NCBI GenBank assembly: GCA_940671915.1
Contig: CALNVZ010003433.1
Location: 23,501,138 to 23,565,137, forward strand
Length of the DNA: 64,000 nucleotides
Direction: 5' to 3'
From: Paracentrotus lividus
Lineage: Eukaryota; Echinodermata; Echinoidea; Camarodonta; Echinidae
Shown: piece after piece, positions 1 through 13,700 of the stretch
Layout: each line of letters opens with the position of its first letter
How positions within the stretch are numbered: position 1 is the first letter of the stretch
Translations under genes and position numbers: made by a program
Notes under the pieces: model-generated
Databases searched by the model: none
What the model was told of the DNA's origin: nothing
What the model saw: the letters and a program-made list of their open reading frames with translations, nothing else

Positions 1-3000
1 CGAAGGAAGTAATTTAAGTAATTTGGAAGATCTTAGAGTGAGACTGGTCTGTGTATGAGAAGCAATGACTCATATTATAGGAAAGGACTTTCAGAAGTGC
101 ATCCCCCTATTCCGACTAGTCTTTTATTCAGACATGTTGGATGTTTGATTCGGGTTGGCTCATCAACAATCTTTTTCACCAGGGACTGAAATATAACTTT
201 ACATTTTATGTGTATGCATGACTCTCCTTTACGTTTAATTTGGTGGAGTGTGTTTCAAGTTTATGGGGGTACTGTATATGTACATTTTGTGTAGCTCATC
301 AAAAAGTATGGATAAAGAAAATATGTTAGGCTCAAAACAAGTGTCTGAAAAAAAAAAAGATGTTTCAAAACTTACATTCATTTCATTTCAGGTAGAAAAA
401 TTCTCCTTTTTACCTAAAAAAAAGAATAAATTGTGATTTTGAGTGCCTCTTGTTCCGCACTGCCAATTTACATATTTTTTTCATTGTCTTTCCATGAATG
501 AGTATGCTCTTGGAAGAGAGTCAAATTTAAAATATTGATAAGGGTCGAATTCCAGGTAGCAGGGCTCTGTGATTGAACGATAAAAGAGAGACTTTGATAA
601 TCAATTATGAGTCAGTTAATAAAGAAGATGGTTGCTAATAGCATCTGGGATAGTGATCCTAGGTTAGGTCAAGTGCTCAGAGGGGTAAAAATGTCACCTG
701 TCTTTCTTTTGTGAACTTGCTCCCCCTCATTCTTTTATTTTTACTTTGATGTACATTTTGCGAGTAGATGCTCAGGCACGATAACGCGAGATACATGCTT
801 TGCCATAGAAACATGAACCTTTGTACTTTGTGCACTGGGTTGGAATAATTCTTTTTGGCATCACACTGACATACATTTACATGTTCAGTATTTGGTCATT
901 TTCGAGATTAAGCCGTATAGGGTAAATAATAATTTTGGAAATGGCCATGCATACAATATCTTTCCTGGTACATGTAATGCGGCGTCAAACTCGCCGTACC
1001 TTCGACGTGCAACTCCCTACGATGGATTTCGTAGAAATTCATGCAGCGGAGGTACCTCGCAGGTACAATGCATGTACGACGTTCAGGAAGTTTTTACAAT
1101 ACCCTACTACAGAACCAGGAATCGCAGAGAGTTGACCCAGGACCTGTGCGTGCATGTGCACACTCCAACGCAGTACGTTGATGGCACGTGCCCGTAGCCT
1201 ACGACGAGTTGGTGACCGCCGCATAAATAATGGCATGTACAATTACCTTATTTAGGTATTTTAAAAACAATTTGCTACAATGATTCAAGCAATATTGCTT
1301 TTTAGCCTCTGGTGGTCAATAGACCTAAAAAAAAACCTCTTGGCTGCTTAGGTTATGTACTTTCCTCCCTCCACTAAATAAAACAAAAAAAAAAACAGCA
1401 AAACAAAACACAATAAAATGAAAGCTATAAAAAAAAAAATTGTCCCTCTTCATTTGAGATTCATGTACATGCACAGAATTTATATGTGTACATGTACCAG
1501 TGTTGCCAATTTGAAAGAAAGATACTCTTTAATAGAAGCAAGCTCAATGCTCAGACCAATATGATATACATATTGCCTTTGTTATGAAATGGACACCCAA
1601 TAAAGCATTCACTGAGGATGCCTAATATGATACACCATCACAGCCTCAAGCATTGTAGATTGTTACGTAGGGGAGGAGGACACTATGGAATATCATAGAG
1701 CGATGGACGGAGGAATACGTCTGCTCAGATGCGTTCATATTGATTTCCAAAATACTTTGTCTGAAGGGCAGCAAAAGTAATTGGGGGGGGGGGGAGGGGG
1801 CCTGTATATTCATATGAATTAGCCCCATCTCTATAAAGGGGAATCCTTTTTTTCCTCATATTTTTTCTACTTAAGTTAAAGACAACTTTTTCCTTAAATT
1901 TCGAAAGGAGCATTGAAAATAAGGCCTATATGAGTTGCATTTGGTATTTCGGGAATAATTCCAAACCCCCCCCCCTTCAATTCATATTCCACCTCCTAAA
2001 ATATATGCTCCGTCCATTACATGATACATCTTTGGTTTGAATTACCTGTATTGTGCTCCCTGATTATTCCTAGCCTGAATCAAGGTCATCTAATACCACA
2101 TTACTTTTTTTTAGTACATACATGTACACGTACATTCTATCATAAAAAACATGTTCCTCGTCAAAATGACAACTATGATTTGATACACGCCTCTGCTGTT
2201 TAGCTGGTCATCAATTATCTCCAAGGGGGAACCATGATATCATAGGAGGCTTTCCTTATTTTTGTTGAGATGTTTTCTCAGCGTCACAGTAGCTGCATTG
2301 GTCTACATGTAAAAAATAAAATAAAAAATTCTGCTTCGTATGCATTATACATGTCCATTGTATTTGGTGGATTCACATGTTTTGTAGATCAAATTACTTT
2401 TTTGCACTTGATGTAAAATGTACATATATATATATAGGTACATGTTATATCTTCAAAATTCTAAACTGCCTCAGATTTTTATATCCAATATTTTTTGTTA
2501 AAAAATATATTCTGAATAGTATATTTGTCTTTTTAATTGTAAATGATGTGTATCGAGTCCAGTTAAGTCTTGGTTCTTGTGGCCCTTTGTGGTACCACGT
2601 GAGGATCACCATCAATCAGAAAATATTTCTTTATTTTCATGTTGAAGAGATGTAAAGTGTTGTCAAAATGTCGCATAGGAGACAGCATGGAATCGCCCAT
2701 TACGTACTTAAAATAGTTTTCATTATTTCTTTTCATTATATACAGGATGCTGGATAGACTTAATAGTACTTTGTCCGAACACAGACTCTCTGCACATCCA
2801 AGCTACCACGCAGTGAATTAGAGCCACACTTAGCCAATAGATGTCCGGCAGAATAGGTAAGAAATCAAAATTTGTGGTTACAGTACTGTACATCTTATAA
2901 TATTGTTCAAGATTCAACAACAAAAAATAAAATTCAATAGATTCCATAAGATTACAGGTGGAAGTACTGTACATTGTTATATTGTATATTCACTAGATTT

Positions 3001-4899
3001 GTAAAAAAAAAAAAAAAAACAACCAAAACCAGTGATAATGAATTCTCTAATTGCCAATTTAGAGATTTTAAAGAATGTTTTATTCAAAAGGCTTTTATCA
3101 TGAACAATCACATGTGTGCTAAATAACGACAGCATGTGAGAATAAACTTCCTGTTTCAGAGGTTTCAATTATTACTTACATGTACTTGAAATTTCAAGCT
3201 AACATATTAGTTTTAAGACTGTCATGTGAACCCAACTGATTGGAAAGTGTCAATTATGGATTGAAACAAAAGAGATTAGTTTCATGCAAATACAAGGCCG
3301 TTACTCTGTCCAATCTTGAATCATTTAAGATTAAGATGGTGGGCTAGATGTAATGGAGATGAATATAGAGGCAGATGGATCTATCATCCACTTACTGCTC
3401 GTATACATATTTCCCGGGGGGGGGGCATGGAGAAATGTGGTGTAATGTGTAATGTCCATCCAGTTCATTGTCCTCCCTTATATGGTAGTGGGAGAAATAT
3501 CACCTTTGTTGGTATGAAGGATGAGTGAAGAGAGAGAGAAGAGAGAACTGATAGAGGGAAAAAGGAAGGGTGATGGACAATTTGAATGAACATTTTGAAT
3601 GGATGAAGAATGAATCATGTACACTGTATGTACATTTAAATGAGAGTTGAGACAAAGATAAAGAGAGAAATTTACAAGGCCTAGAAAATTGAAAACAACT
3701 AACCAAGCTTAAAAATTCACAAACATGTACATGTATAATATCATGATACAAATGTGAATGAAGTAAACAGACAAAAAAAAGTTTAGAGCAGAAGATAAAA
3801 TGAGAAAAATGAGGAGAACAGACAGAGAAGAATATGAAAGAGGAATGCAGACTAACGAAGCTATTGGGCGTTTTGATGAGTAAACAATAGAGACCATTCA
3901 CACTGAAAATAATCCCCAAACAGCGTTATCCTATCAAATTATAGGGGCTGCTAATATTACCCCCTAGGCCCTCCAAAACGTGACGAAAGAATATGGATGA
4001 TGTCAGACGTATAAATATTTAAATCAATTTTGCTAGAAAAGTATACGTCGACAGATGGGTACAAATTGATGCTGTTGGGAATATTTTGGAGGCCAAGTTT
4101 GTGAATGATGAAGACAGTGTGTCTTGAAGATGTGGATTATAATTTATTATGAGTCAAGAAAGTGATAATACTGCATTCTATAGACATGTGTTGAAAGGGA
4201 GCTGCGACAACATCTTAAATTCGTCGGGGGGGGGGGATAATTCTTTATGAAAAGAGAATAAAATAAATTATTCACTTGTACATGTAGGAATTTGTCTTGG
4301 CAGATATTTATCCATGTGTCAAGTGCATTGACGGCTTTGCGTACAGAGATAGACAGAGTTTAAATACAGAAGCTTTGAGATCAATTAGGCTGCAAACAAG
4401 ATTAGTGAGACATGTGTGTGATGTTTTTGAAAGAGGGCAAGACAGAGGAGAAACAGATAGAGACAGAGACAGAGTCCAATTGCATAGTGAGGGATAGTTA
4501 CAAAAATGTATGTAATCTAGCAGAGAGAAGTGAAGATTGTACAGAGAGCCAGAGACAGAGAATGGAATACATTGTAGTAGTGAGTAAAGGATGCTACATG
4601 GATCTACCAATAATACCACCTTTGTAAATGAGCTTCTCCCTTGACTTGCATTGCCCTTGCAATATCAATAGAGCGATCACAGCCTGCAGTACATACAGCC
4701 AGGCTTACGTGTAAAGGGAGTACTGGGTACACCCTTGCACAGTCAACCAATCGATATGGTCAATGTGTGAATACTCAATCTGGCTTTCGACAGTGAATCT
4801 TTCTTATATAATGCCCATAATGAAAGTTAACTACACCATGCACAAGACTCTTGGAAGTGGAATAATATAGCACTATAGGGTGATACATACATGTACACT

Positions 4900-5698
4900 T
4901 TATGCCTCTGCCACCTACATGTGTAAGGTGGTGCCGCAGGCATCATGTTTTCGGGTTGTCCGTCCGTCCGTACGTCCCTTTTGCTCGTTATCGCAATATC
5001 TCAAGAACGGGTTGAGATATGAGCTTCAAACTGAGGGAAAGTATGTATCATCATAGGAAGATGATCTGATTAGATTTTGGAGTACATAGGTCAAAGTCAA
5101 GGGTCAACAGAGGTCAAATTATGAAATTTCATGTAAATAAGTTCGTTATCGCGATATCTCAAGAACAGTTGAGATATGAACTTCAAACTGAAGGAGAGTA
5201 TGTATCAAAGGAAGATGATCTGATTAGTATCTTGGAGTATGTAGTCAAAGGTCAAGGGTCACAGAGGTCAAATTATGAAATTTTCATGTTAATAAGTTCG
5301 TTACGCGATATCTCAAGAACGTTGAGATATGAACTTCAAACTGAGGAGAGTAGTATCATCATAGGAAGATGATCTGATGCAATTTTGAGTACGTAGGTCA
5401 AGGTCAAGGTCACAGAGGGTAAAATTGTGAAATTCCATGTAAATAAGTTCGTTATCGCGATATCTTAAACCAGTTGAGATATGAGCTTGAAACTTAGGGA
5501 GTATGTATCACCATAGAAGATGATTTAATTAGATTTTGGAGTATGTAGGTCAAAGTCAAGGGTCACAGAGGTCAAATTGTGAAATTCCATGTACAGACTT
5601 GTGCCATACATGTTCATTGTACGCCAATGTGCCTTATATTTCTGATCTGGCAATGGCGGAGGCATATATTCCGACCACGCGCGGTCGAGGATTCTTCT
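4900..5698 (+). mobile_element. Dispersed element with internal ~150-bp tandem units (copy 1)
   Basis: The element opens with a hairpin-like tttatgcctctgccacc...ggtggtgccgcaggcat and closes with ggcggaggcatatattccgaccacgcgcggtcgagg. Inside are four units of about 150 bp, each carrying cgttatcgcgatatctcaagaac, gagatatgaacttcaaactga and an aggtcaaggtca-rich stretch (unit starts near 4982, 5141, 5296 and 5448). An inverted copy lies at 56465-57090 and an ends-only derivative at 11993-12064. No protein is coded. It is probably a non-autonomous DNA element; the class is inferred. Confidence 0.75.
5140..5580 (+). repeat. Tandem ~150-bp units inside the dispersed element
   Basis: Three to four imperfect units repeat with a 150-159 bp period. 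Short open frames through the units are by-products of the repetition and are not genes. Confidence 0.75.
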
Positions 5699-6509
5699 TG
5701 TTTGTTTATTTACATTGTATCATCTCTTTTCACCCAAAACTGAAAAATCCAACCCAAATATATGTAATTGATTTTTTATTCTTTGGGTTATTATATTTTC
5801 ACCATTTGATGGTATAAGCCACACTGTTTAGGCCTACTGTACATGTAGTGTAGGGGCCTATAGTACAATATTTATCAAGCAAGCTATATTGTAAGCCAGC
5901 TGGAGTGACAAGTGATATTCAGCAGTATTCCTTTATATTGACTTTGATGTGTTAACTTCAATAGTTTCCCTAAAAAGACCTAGCCACACATTGTAAATGT
6001 ACATGTATTGAATGAATTATTGATGAATTTCTTCCATGTAGGCCTCCTACAAAAATTAACTATATACGATTTGTCTTCTATTTTTAATATACAATAAAAA
6101 TGGACAGTTATCTATTTTTCTGAAAGATTTAGAGGGAAGTTTTGGATTTCTGTTTAAAAAAAAAAAAAAAAAAAAAAAAATTGTGACATGTAAAGTAAAC
6201 ACAATTGTGTCCACGAGTATCTGTAATTTTTCTTTTCAATTTTATTCCACAAAGTAACGTTGCTACATGTTTGACGATTTTCATTTTAACCATTCAGGTT
6301 TAGGCCTACATGTACATACTGTAACATATATTAATTTCCCCAACTAGATACAAACAAATGTACTGATAGAGGAAAAAAGAGAGAATGTCAATACATGTAC
6401 ATTTTAATAGGCACTGCAGAGAGTGAAATTAATGACATTGAATAGAGTGATAGAAAGAAAGGGGGAGAGAAAGATGAAGATAAGGAAGACAAAAATATTT
6501 TCTCACTGG

Positions 6510-6635
6510 TGATATAAGTGGGGGCACAGGGGATGTGTGCCCCTTCCCCGTATTTTGAAAACAACATAAAAAATAGAATCTGAAACTTTTATATGCCCCC
6601 CCCCCATTTACAAATCCTGTATCTGCCAATGGTGG
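6510..6635 (-). repeat. Poly-G-bearing dispersed repeat (reverse copy)
   Basis: Read on the minus strand it contains a ggcagatacaggatttg-type stretch followed by a run of G and a gggggcaca tail. The start of a related copy in the opposite orientation is at 6890-6925 (ggcggatccaggatttc plus poly-G), where it runs into the N gap. Confidence 0.5.
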
Positions 6636-6925
6636 CTTGTGAAAACCAATCTAAAAGAGCGATCCAGAAAACAGGCATAAAAGTTTCTATGAATATCCTG
6701 GTGCTATCCCATATATCTAATTTCAGTCCAATCATGGTCAAGATTTTATAAATGTATTCATGGTCATCCCAAACAAATACCTGGATGTCTTAAATGTGTT
6801 GCCACGGTGATGAGTCACTGGGTAGGAATACCACAGAGGTAGGCCTACGTTATGAAGAAGTTGCATCTCAGGTACATGTTGTCCTCAGTGGCGGATCCAG
6901 GATTTCATTACAGGGGGGGGGGGGC

Positions 6926-7385
6926 NNNNNNNNNNNNNNNNNNNNNNNNNNNNNNNNNNNNNNNNNNNNNNNNNNNNNNNNNNNNNNNNNNNNNNNNNNN
7001 NNNNNNNNNNNNNNNNNNNNNNNNNNNNNNNNNNNNNNNNNNNNNNNNNNNNNNNNNNNNNNNNNNNNNNNNNNNNNNNNNNNNNNNNNNNNNNNNNNNN
7101 NNNNNNNNNNNNNNNNNNNNNNNNNNNNNNNNNNNNNNNNNNNNNNNNNNNNNNNNNNNNNNNNNNNNNNNNNNNNNNNNNNNNNNNNNNNNNNNNNNNN
7201 NNNNNNNNNNNNNNNNNNNNNNNNNNNNNNNNNNNNNNNNNNNNNNNNNNNNNNNNNNNNNNNNNNNNNNNNNNNNNNNNNNNNNNNNNNNNNNNNNNNN
7301 NNNNNNNNNNNNNNNNNNNNNNNNNNNNNNNNNNNNNNNNNNNNNNNNNNNNNNNNNNNNNNNNNNNNNNNNNNNNNNNNNNNNN
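6926..7385. other. Assembly gap (460 N)
   Basis: This is a run of N directly after a poly-G tract, which probably broke the assembly. Any open frame crossing it is meaningless. Confidence 0.99.
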
Positions 7386-8137
7386 ACTGAATAAGATTTA
7401 GGCACAACATGTGAATGGCACCCACGATTGTACATGTACATGTACATGTATTTTTATGTTTAAAAAAGTAACCGCACTGATACACATCCCCAACTTGTGC
7501 AGGGAACTTGAATCTGTTGGGGAAAGAGAATTTAGTGCACCAACAAGCTTTAGTAGGCATCGTAGGATGAAAGATTCAACAACCAGAGTCTGGTTTAGTC
7601 TGTGCTTGAAGACTAGTAGGTGGAGCAGTGGGGGAGGGGGGAGACAGAGAATCTTGGAGGAACAAGAGGAGGATGAGGAGAGGGAGATGAGGAGAGGGAT
7701 CAGTGATGGGGGATTAAGGTGGATTAGGGGATTCTATTGGAGATGGTGGACATCTTCAGAGCTCATGTCATCTGTCTTCATGTGCCTGTAAAAATATGTA
7801 GCCAGACAATTCTGAATGAGATACTTCTTCAGGACTCCAGCACGGGCAAAGTGAAGCTGCAAGGCGGGAAGGAATTGTTGAAGAGAGAGAGAGACAGAGA
7901 GGAAGAGGGAAAATTCGGAGGGGAAGGAGAGAATTGGGGTGGGATGGAGGGAGGAATCAAAGAGAAAGAGAATATCAATGGGCCTTCCCTGAACATAGTT
8001 CGCCAGTAGAACATACAACATACTTTCTCCACTCAAGACAGAATGCCGTAGAAAACAGATAGAAATGGGGGGGGGGGGTGGTGGGGAAGCTGATGGATAT
8101 TGGAAAGGGTAATTTATATTAAAGAGAATGAGAAACA

Positions 8138-8142
<5 letters not shown>

Positions 8143-8170
<28 letters not shown>
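8143..8170 (+). repeat. (AG)n microsatellite
   Basis: An uninterrupted gagaga run lies in a purine-rich surrounding (7620-8170). Confidence 0.9.
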
Positions 8171-8175
<5 letters not shown>

Positions 8176-8737
8176 TTAAGAAATGAATAAGGGAAAGGAA
8201 CTTAGGAGGAGGTGGAGATTTTGTTTACCTTTGAAGTAGTTTGGGAGAGATATTAGGGAAGGGAATGCATACCTGTACATCAAAGTGCATAACATTCTTG
8301 TGCTCCATGATACCAAAAATGGAATTTCAGTTTACATTTTATGACTAACTGTTGACATCTAGTCAATCTCTTGGCCCTACATGGTACATCCCCAAACCCA
8401 ACCCTGGCACCTCGTCCTTTATTAAAATTTCAATGTCTATACAGTCTAGTAAAATAATTTGTAGTTTGTAGTTTCAGACCCTTTGCTGTCATAATACCGG
8501 TTGACAAACATTATGGCATACATTGTAGGCCTGCATGTACTTAAAGTTTATGTAGGGCCTAAGCACTCATTGATTTTGCCAAATATTGTAACAATGATTT
8601 TTCCTACGAGTTAATACTCTTTCATTATACCAGAGCTCCTGTGTACCATGGTACCTACAGTAATCTAGCTTTCAATTTGCTGTTTTTTGAAACAGCTCCA
8701 ATTTTTCAACTGATTCTAAGCTTCACTCAAGTCATGA

Positions 8738-8930
8738 GTACTGTATAAGTGGTTATTTTCGCAGTGACTTTATTTTCGCGAATTTCGTGAGTCGTTTATC
8801 GCGAAAATTTCCACTTCAGTACAAGGCTATTTATTATGAAATCATCACCAAAATCGCGAAATTTCCCCATCTAGTCCAAAATCGCGAAAATGTCTGGACG
8901 CAAAAATATTGTCGTATACAGTATTGGTAT
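8738..8930. repeat. Short TCGCGAAA-rich dispersed repeat
   Basis: The stretch begins near gtactgtataagtgg and ends near cgtatacagta, which are approximate inverted ends. The inside has several copies of tcgcgaaaat. It looks like a small non-autonomous fold-back repeat. Confidence 0.45.
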
Positions 8931-9841
8931 CGAACGTCAAATCATGGTCTGTAGATGCAGACTAGCTAAACACCTTTTTCTCCTTGTGAAATTCCCATAG
9001 ACACACTGAGAGAGTTCCACGCACTTTTTGAGGTGTTGACACTGTAGGTTGAGTCATGATGTGATACCATACAATAGGTGCTGAGAGGTGAAACGTGAAT
9101 GAGAATAGAACCCTCCTATATTTACTCTTCATGCTAAGATGGTCAAAGTCAAACTTCTATTAGTAATTATTAATATGTGCTTCTTCACTAGTCCAAAGTT
9201 CCCATTTAATTAGCCCGCTTAAAGGTGGATTAGGAAAAAAAACAAAAAAAAAAACAGAACTAACTGAAGCATGAATATAGGCTATAGGGCTACTTCTAGA
9301 CCGAAGTTTACCTCTGTTTTGAGTTTTATAAGTTCGGGTGCGCAGCTGGCAGCTTCAGTTCTAATTATCCTTGGGCTGCGGTTTTACGACCAAAACTGCG
9401 AACTACAAGTAGCTCGCTATTTACTTGTAGAAGCCCAAGATGATGTGGGCTTACATTTTCCCCAATTTACATGAAGCATGCTATTTGATACAAAAAGCCT
9501 GATATTCTCTGATCTGCCTAATGCATGGGATCAGAAATAATGTGCTATTTGAAAACCCTTGGTCTCGTGAAGCAGTACCTAGTGAGACTTTACTTGTCCT
9601 GTAGAGCCAGGAGGGTGTTACATATGACAATAAAATAGTTTCTAATGGCCCATACAGCCACTGTTGGTTGTCATTGACACCTACATGTATTGTAGCTTAC
9701 CGTTATTAAAACTAGAATTCTTGTACAATTATTATTGATAATCTTTCATTTTGTGAATCAGGGTGAAAAGAAAACAGGCATATGATGCAGGATACCTTTA
9801 TATAATATGATAATCTATTTTCAAGACGCCATTTTCACAGA

Positions 9842-10520
9842 ATGTGTGAGGTTTTCAAATGTATTAATGATATTGCTCCGTCTTACCTAAGCGAGCGATT
9901 TGTAAAGCCCCAATATGAAATAAAAACAAGATCAATGTCTAATGCCTCATTACAGGTAACCGGGGCTACTCATAACAATAACAGTGGAAAGAGAACCTTT
10001 CAATATTTAGGGACAATAGAATGGAATAACCTTAGACCAGATCAACGTCAAGCGGGCTCTCTAAATTCATTTCGTGCATCATTTGATTGATCATGATCAT
10101 CATTAATTACCATACATTGTATGAGATATTATGTATTCATGAATGTCATTTATTTTATTACGGTGAACTTATTTTCTTTACCATTTTATACCATTTTAGA
10201 CTTCTTGCAGTATTATTTCCTCTTTTTTATAATAATGATTAAGGTTCTCTCTGTAATCAGTACTATTCTATAACTGTATTTATACAGTTTGGGAAATGAT
10301 TGTTGGACCAAATCATGTGGGTACTTAATATGATTTGGTCTAATAATTGTTTCCCAGGCTGTATTTTCAAATATCTTGTATCTGGTATTGTTTTGAACCA
10401 TGTATCTTTGTAAATATTGTATATTGTTTTTATGATCAGGGCCCTCATGGACAGCAGTTCACGAAACTGAAGAGGCCACCCTGAATAAATAAAACTGAAA
10501 ATAAATAAATAAATAAATAA
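9842..10520 (+). mobile_element. 5'-truncated LINE 3' end (CR1/Jockey-like RT tail)
   Basis: An 82-residue frame (9842-10090) begins at the truncation and holds VFKCINDIAPSYLSERF, then SGKRTFQYLGTIEWNNL and SFRASFD before its stop. This order (a K.LN..AP.YL block, a G.R.F...G...WN.LP block, then a final S...FK) is the C-terminal tail of the ORF2 reverse transcriptase in CR1/Jockey/Rex-type non-LTR retrotransposons. A 3' UTR-like stretch follows and ends in an (aataa)n tail near 10490-10520, the usual LINE 3' end. The catalytic RT and endonuclease are missing, so it is a dead insertion. Clade assignment is tentative. Confidence 0.75.
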
Positions 10521-10600
10521 TACAATGTACATTGTAGGATAATTGGCATTATTCTTTCTAACCACTTTTTTATTTCTGTTATTTTTTTCCCATCTTTCAG

Positions 10601-10710
10601 TTGGACCAGGAGCACCAATCCGCCATGGCCAGCTAACATCAATAGAGATCAATCGTAAACCAAACAGGGATCTAGGAGTCTACTTCGTAGGTGGAAATGA
10701 AACGCCACTT
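10601..10710 (+). CDS. LNX-like exon: start of PDZ1
   Basis: The acceptor tctttcag precedes the exon and the donor gtaagt follows. It encodes LTSIEINRKPNRDLGVYFVGG, beta-strand 1 and the carboxylate-binding loop of PDZ1 (normally X-Phi-G-Phi, here LGVYF). It starts with two bases of a split codon, so there is an earlier exon that I could not find. Confidence 0.85.
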
Positions 10711-13700
10711 GTAAGTTCAAATCATTGTACTGGCTTTGACAATCCATGATTTGGCAATATTCTTTAAAAAAATGAGTTTTCTGTGCAAGTGGAAATTTTG
10801 AAAATTTGTGACAGGGATTTCATCAATGCTCCTTTCCTCTTATCTGAGGTACTTTATTTCATAAATTTGGCATTTTAGATGAATAACACATAAATGCACC
10901 AAAAAAAAAATTTAAATTTAAAATAAATAGTGGTTTTTTTATTGCATTAATAAATCATTGCATCAATGTTCATGATCATTTTATGTTTTTATTAAATAAA
11001 GGAGAATGTAACAAAGAAAGAGTTACAGTGTTGTTGTAATGCATAGCAAATTTGGATATATTTGGTTAATTGCACACCCTTGACCCAGGGGAGGTAAATG
11101 GGTACCTTGGAGGACGAAATTCCTAAATACTTGATTTTTGAACCCCCTATTATCGAAGCCCCATGTAGGCTAGATCCAGGATGAAATTGCAGCTCTGTAT
11201 CCCAATTTCAATTCAAAATGCACTTTATAAATCAAATTATTGTACAAAGTTGGTGTGGAGCGATTGTTCAAAGGATACAGGATAACTATACTTCATTCCT
11301 GTTTGATACAGATTGGTGTTGTGGTCCAAGAAGTAATACCTGGTGAAGTGGTAGCAGAAGATGCCAGGATACTACCAGGCGATCAAATTGTACAGGTCAG
11401 TATCAGGTTATCAAATTGGAAAAGCCGGTGGGATACTAGGTTTTAAATCTGAAAATTTGTAAATCAATTGGTTGATTGTTTTTCTTGAAAGTGTTTTTTT
11501 CAAGCTGTAAAAATATAGGAGAGTTTCATTGGGATGATTCCAGCATACGGTCCCCTCCTATTATAATGAGGTGTGTGGGAATAGGCCACTGACCTTGTTG
11601 GACTAAAATCTTGAATGCAAAGTCACATTGAGTCATGTTTAAAATTGAGACCTTCGGGGATGTTTCAAAAAGAGCCATAGAAGACTTACATTCGCAATTA
11701 AATTCTAAACACATCCTGTATTTTACGAGCAATCTCATTGATGGGCCTCTCAGTGGCATGCACACCCTGAGCATGATGTGACCAATGGTGTGATGCAGAA
11801 TAAACTGAACGCAACTAGAAATTTAAGTACGGCTTTAAGTCTACTTAACTCTTTGTGAAACAATTCCCAGGAGAAACACTGTATTATAGCATCATCTTCT
11901 TATATTCTCGTTACAACTGGAGTAGACTGTGTTACAACTAATTTTAAAGTGAGATCTGCTGTACTAAGTAAGTTGTTTGTGATCTGTTTTTATGCCTCCT
12001 TGACGAAGTCTCTGGCAATAGCGGGGGCATAAATTGCGACCTTGCACGGTCGAGGATTCATCTAGTTTTTTCTCTTCATCCTCTTCATCATTGGAAAGAA
12101 CTGGAGACCAATAACTGACAAGATATATATTGTTATCAAACTAAACAGTAAGGATCTATTTATTTTGTCGTACTTCTGACTTCGTAATAGGTGAATAGCA
12201 GAGACTTACGGGACGTTCCACACAGCATAGCAAGAGAGGCGCTATGTTCGGCAGAGTCACCGCTCAGATTGACGATATACCGTGAGAAGCAAGAGGCTAA
12301 GGCAGTACCCTTCACAACCACAGTCCTACAGGTTTCACTAACCAAAGTCACAGGTGTACCCCTTGGTATCAAAATAGCTGCTAAACAGTGAGTATGGTTT
12401 GGATTAAGCCTTTCATTTTAAGTATAATTTACAGTTAAGTTTGATCAACTTTTTTTCGCAAATTGGCAACCTTTTTTTTTGGGGGGGGGCCATTTTCTAA
12501 CTAACCTACGACAAATAAAAGATAGAAAATATGCATTCATAGGGAAAATTTCTGTGACAGGTTAATAATGTACACATAAAAATAGATACATGATTGTATC
12601 AACTGAATTAAACTACTAATTATATTAATTATTAAACCACTGGATCAAGCACACAAAGAAGAGAACAGAACATTTCTATTTTAGAACATTGACATTTTTC
12701 AAAGGATTATTAATGGTCACAGCCGTTCATACATGTAGTTTTTGAAGAAAAATATAAATTGAAATCAAGTTTTTTAGCGTGTATTCATTGATTTTAACTT
12801 AGATAAAAGTATACCCTTGCCGGGTAATATGCTTTACACAGTTTATTGTTAGTATCTGAAAAGAAAGGATTAAATTCATGTTACAACATATTTGCTTGTT
12901 GTCAGTAAATTCTTACTGTTGTTTTGTATCCCACTAATATGGCATTTTCTTTTTCTTTTGCAGGAGTGAGCCAGGAATATATGTCATGGAAGTGGTACGT
13001 ACCAAGTTGAAATCCAGTACAAGTTATGCTCTCCTCAGTAATAGCATTATCTCAGTCCAGTACGATGCATATTGGTCACAATTGATTTCAATGTTATTGT
13101 GTATCTTCACCTACAATCACAATCAAATCTGATTTATTAGTGTTACAGATTTATCCTATTCCTTTTCTATCAGTTTAAATATTTTTCATTTACAACATGT
13201 ATGTCACAAGGATGTTTCAAATAAACACGATCATAGGCTAAATTTAAAGGAAGAAGAAAAAATCGTCAAAAATGTTGTCTAATGTATATCTGCATAGAGA
13301 ACATTGAGTCTAACCAAGAATCTTTCTGTCCCTTTCTGTTTGTCTCTCTGTTAGTCTATCACTTTGTTTAATATTATTTATTTTTTATGCAGTTGGAGAG
13401 CAGTCTTGCAAGAAGAGACGGCAGGCTAAAGGCAGATGACAGGGTTCTTCAGATCAATGGATTTGATGTAGAAGATGAAATGCCGGAAAGAGTAGCCAGG
13501 ATTATAAGGGTAAGATAGATGAAATGTCAGACAAGCTGAGGCAAGCTGGGGTGGAAAATAAGGAGAGTGGAAGGGAGCAATGTACACAAATATGTTTGGA
13601 AAAACTGAGAAACAGACATTGATTCCTGAAAGACGAGTTACAATTATCGAGGCGAGATAGTCATTTGGGGGTGGAGGTTTTGACAGACTGTATCAATCAG

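Larger units (their letters stand above)
1..9800. other. Non-coding 5' stretch (intron or intergenic)
   Basis: I find no exon here that I can support: the open frames are short, lack family motifs, and several run through a homopolymer or the N gap. The stretch contains poly-A and poly-G tracts, acatgtacatgta microsatellite, an AG-rich run near 7620-8170, and the repeats listed separately. It lies upstream of the first visible PDZ exon, so it may be an intron of that gene. Confidence 0.6.

Noticed and set aside
892..1242. Overlapping open frames near 1 kb on both strands
   Set aside because: No recognisable motif, no splice logic, and frames overlap on both strands, as expected by chance.
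3500..3919. 139-residue Ser/Phe-rich minus-strand frame
   Set aside because: It arises from a purine-rich low-complexity tract on the plus strand and has no domain.
6794..7560. Long open frames across the N run
   Set aside because: They consist mostly of unknown residues and have no biological meaning.
1..10600. RING exon of the LNX-like gene
   Set aside because: I looked for a C-x2-C...C-x-H pattern in the available frames and found none, so I do not claim it is in the window.
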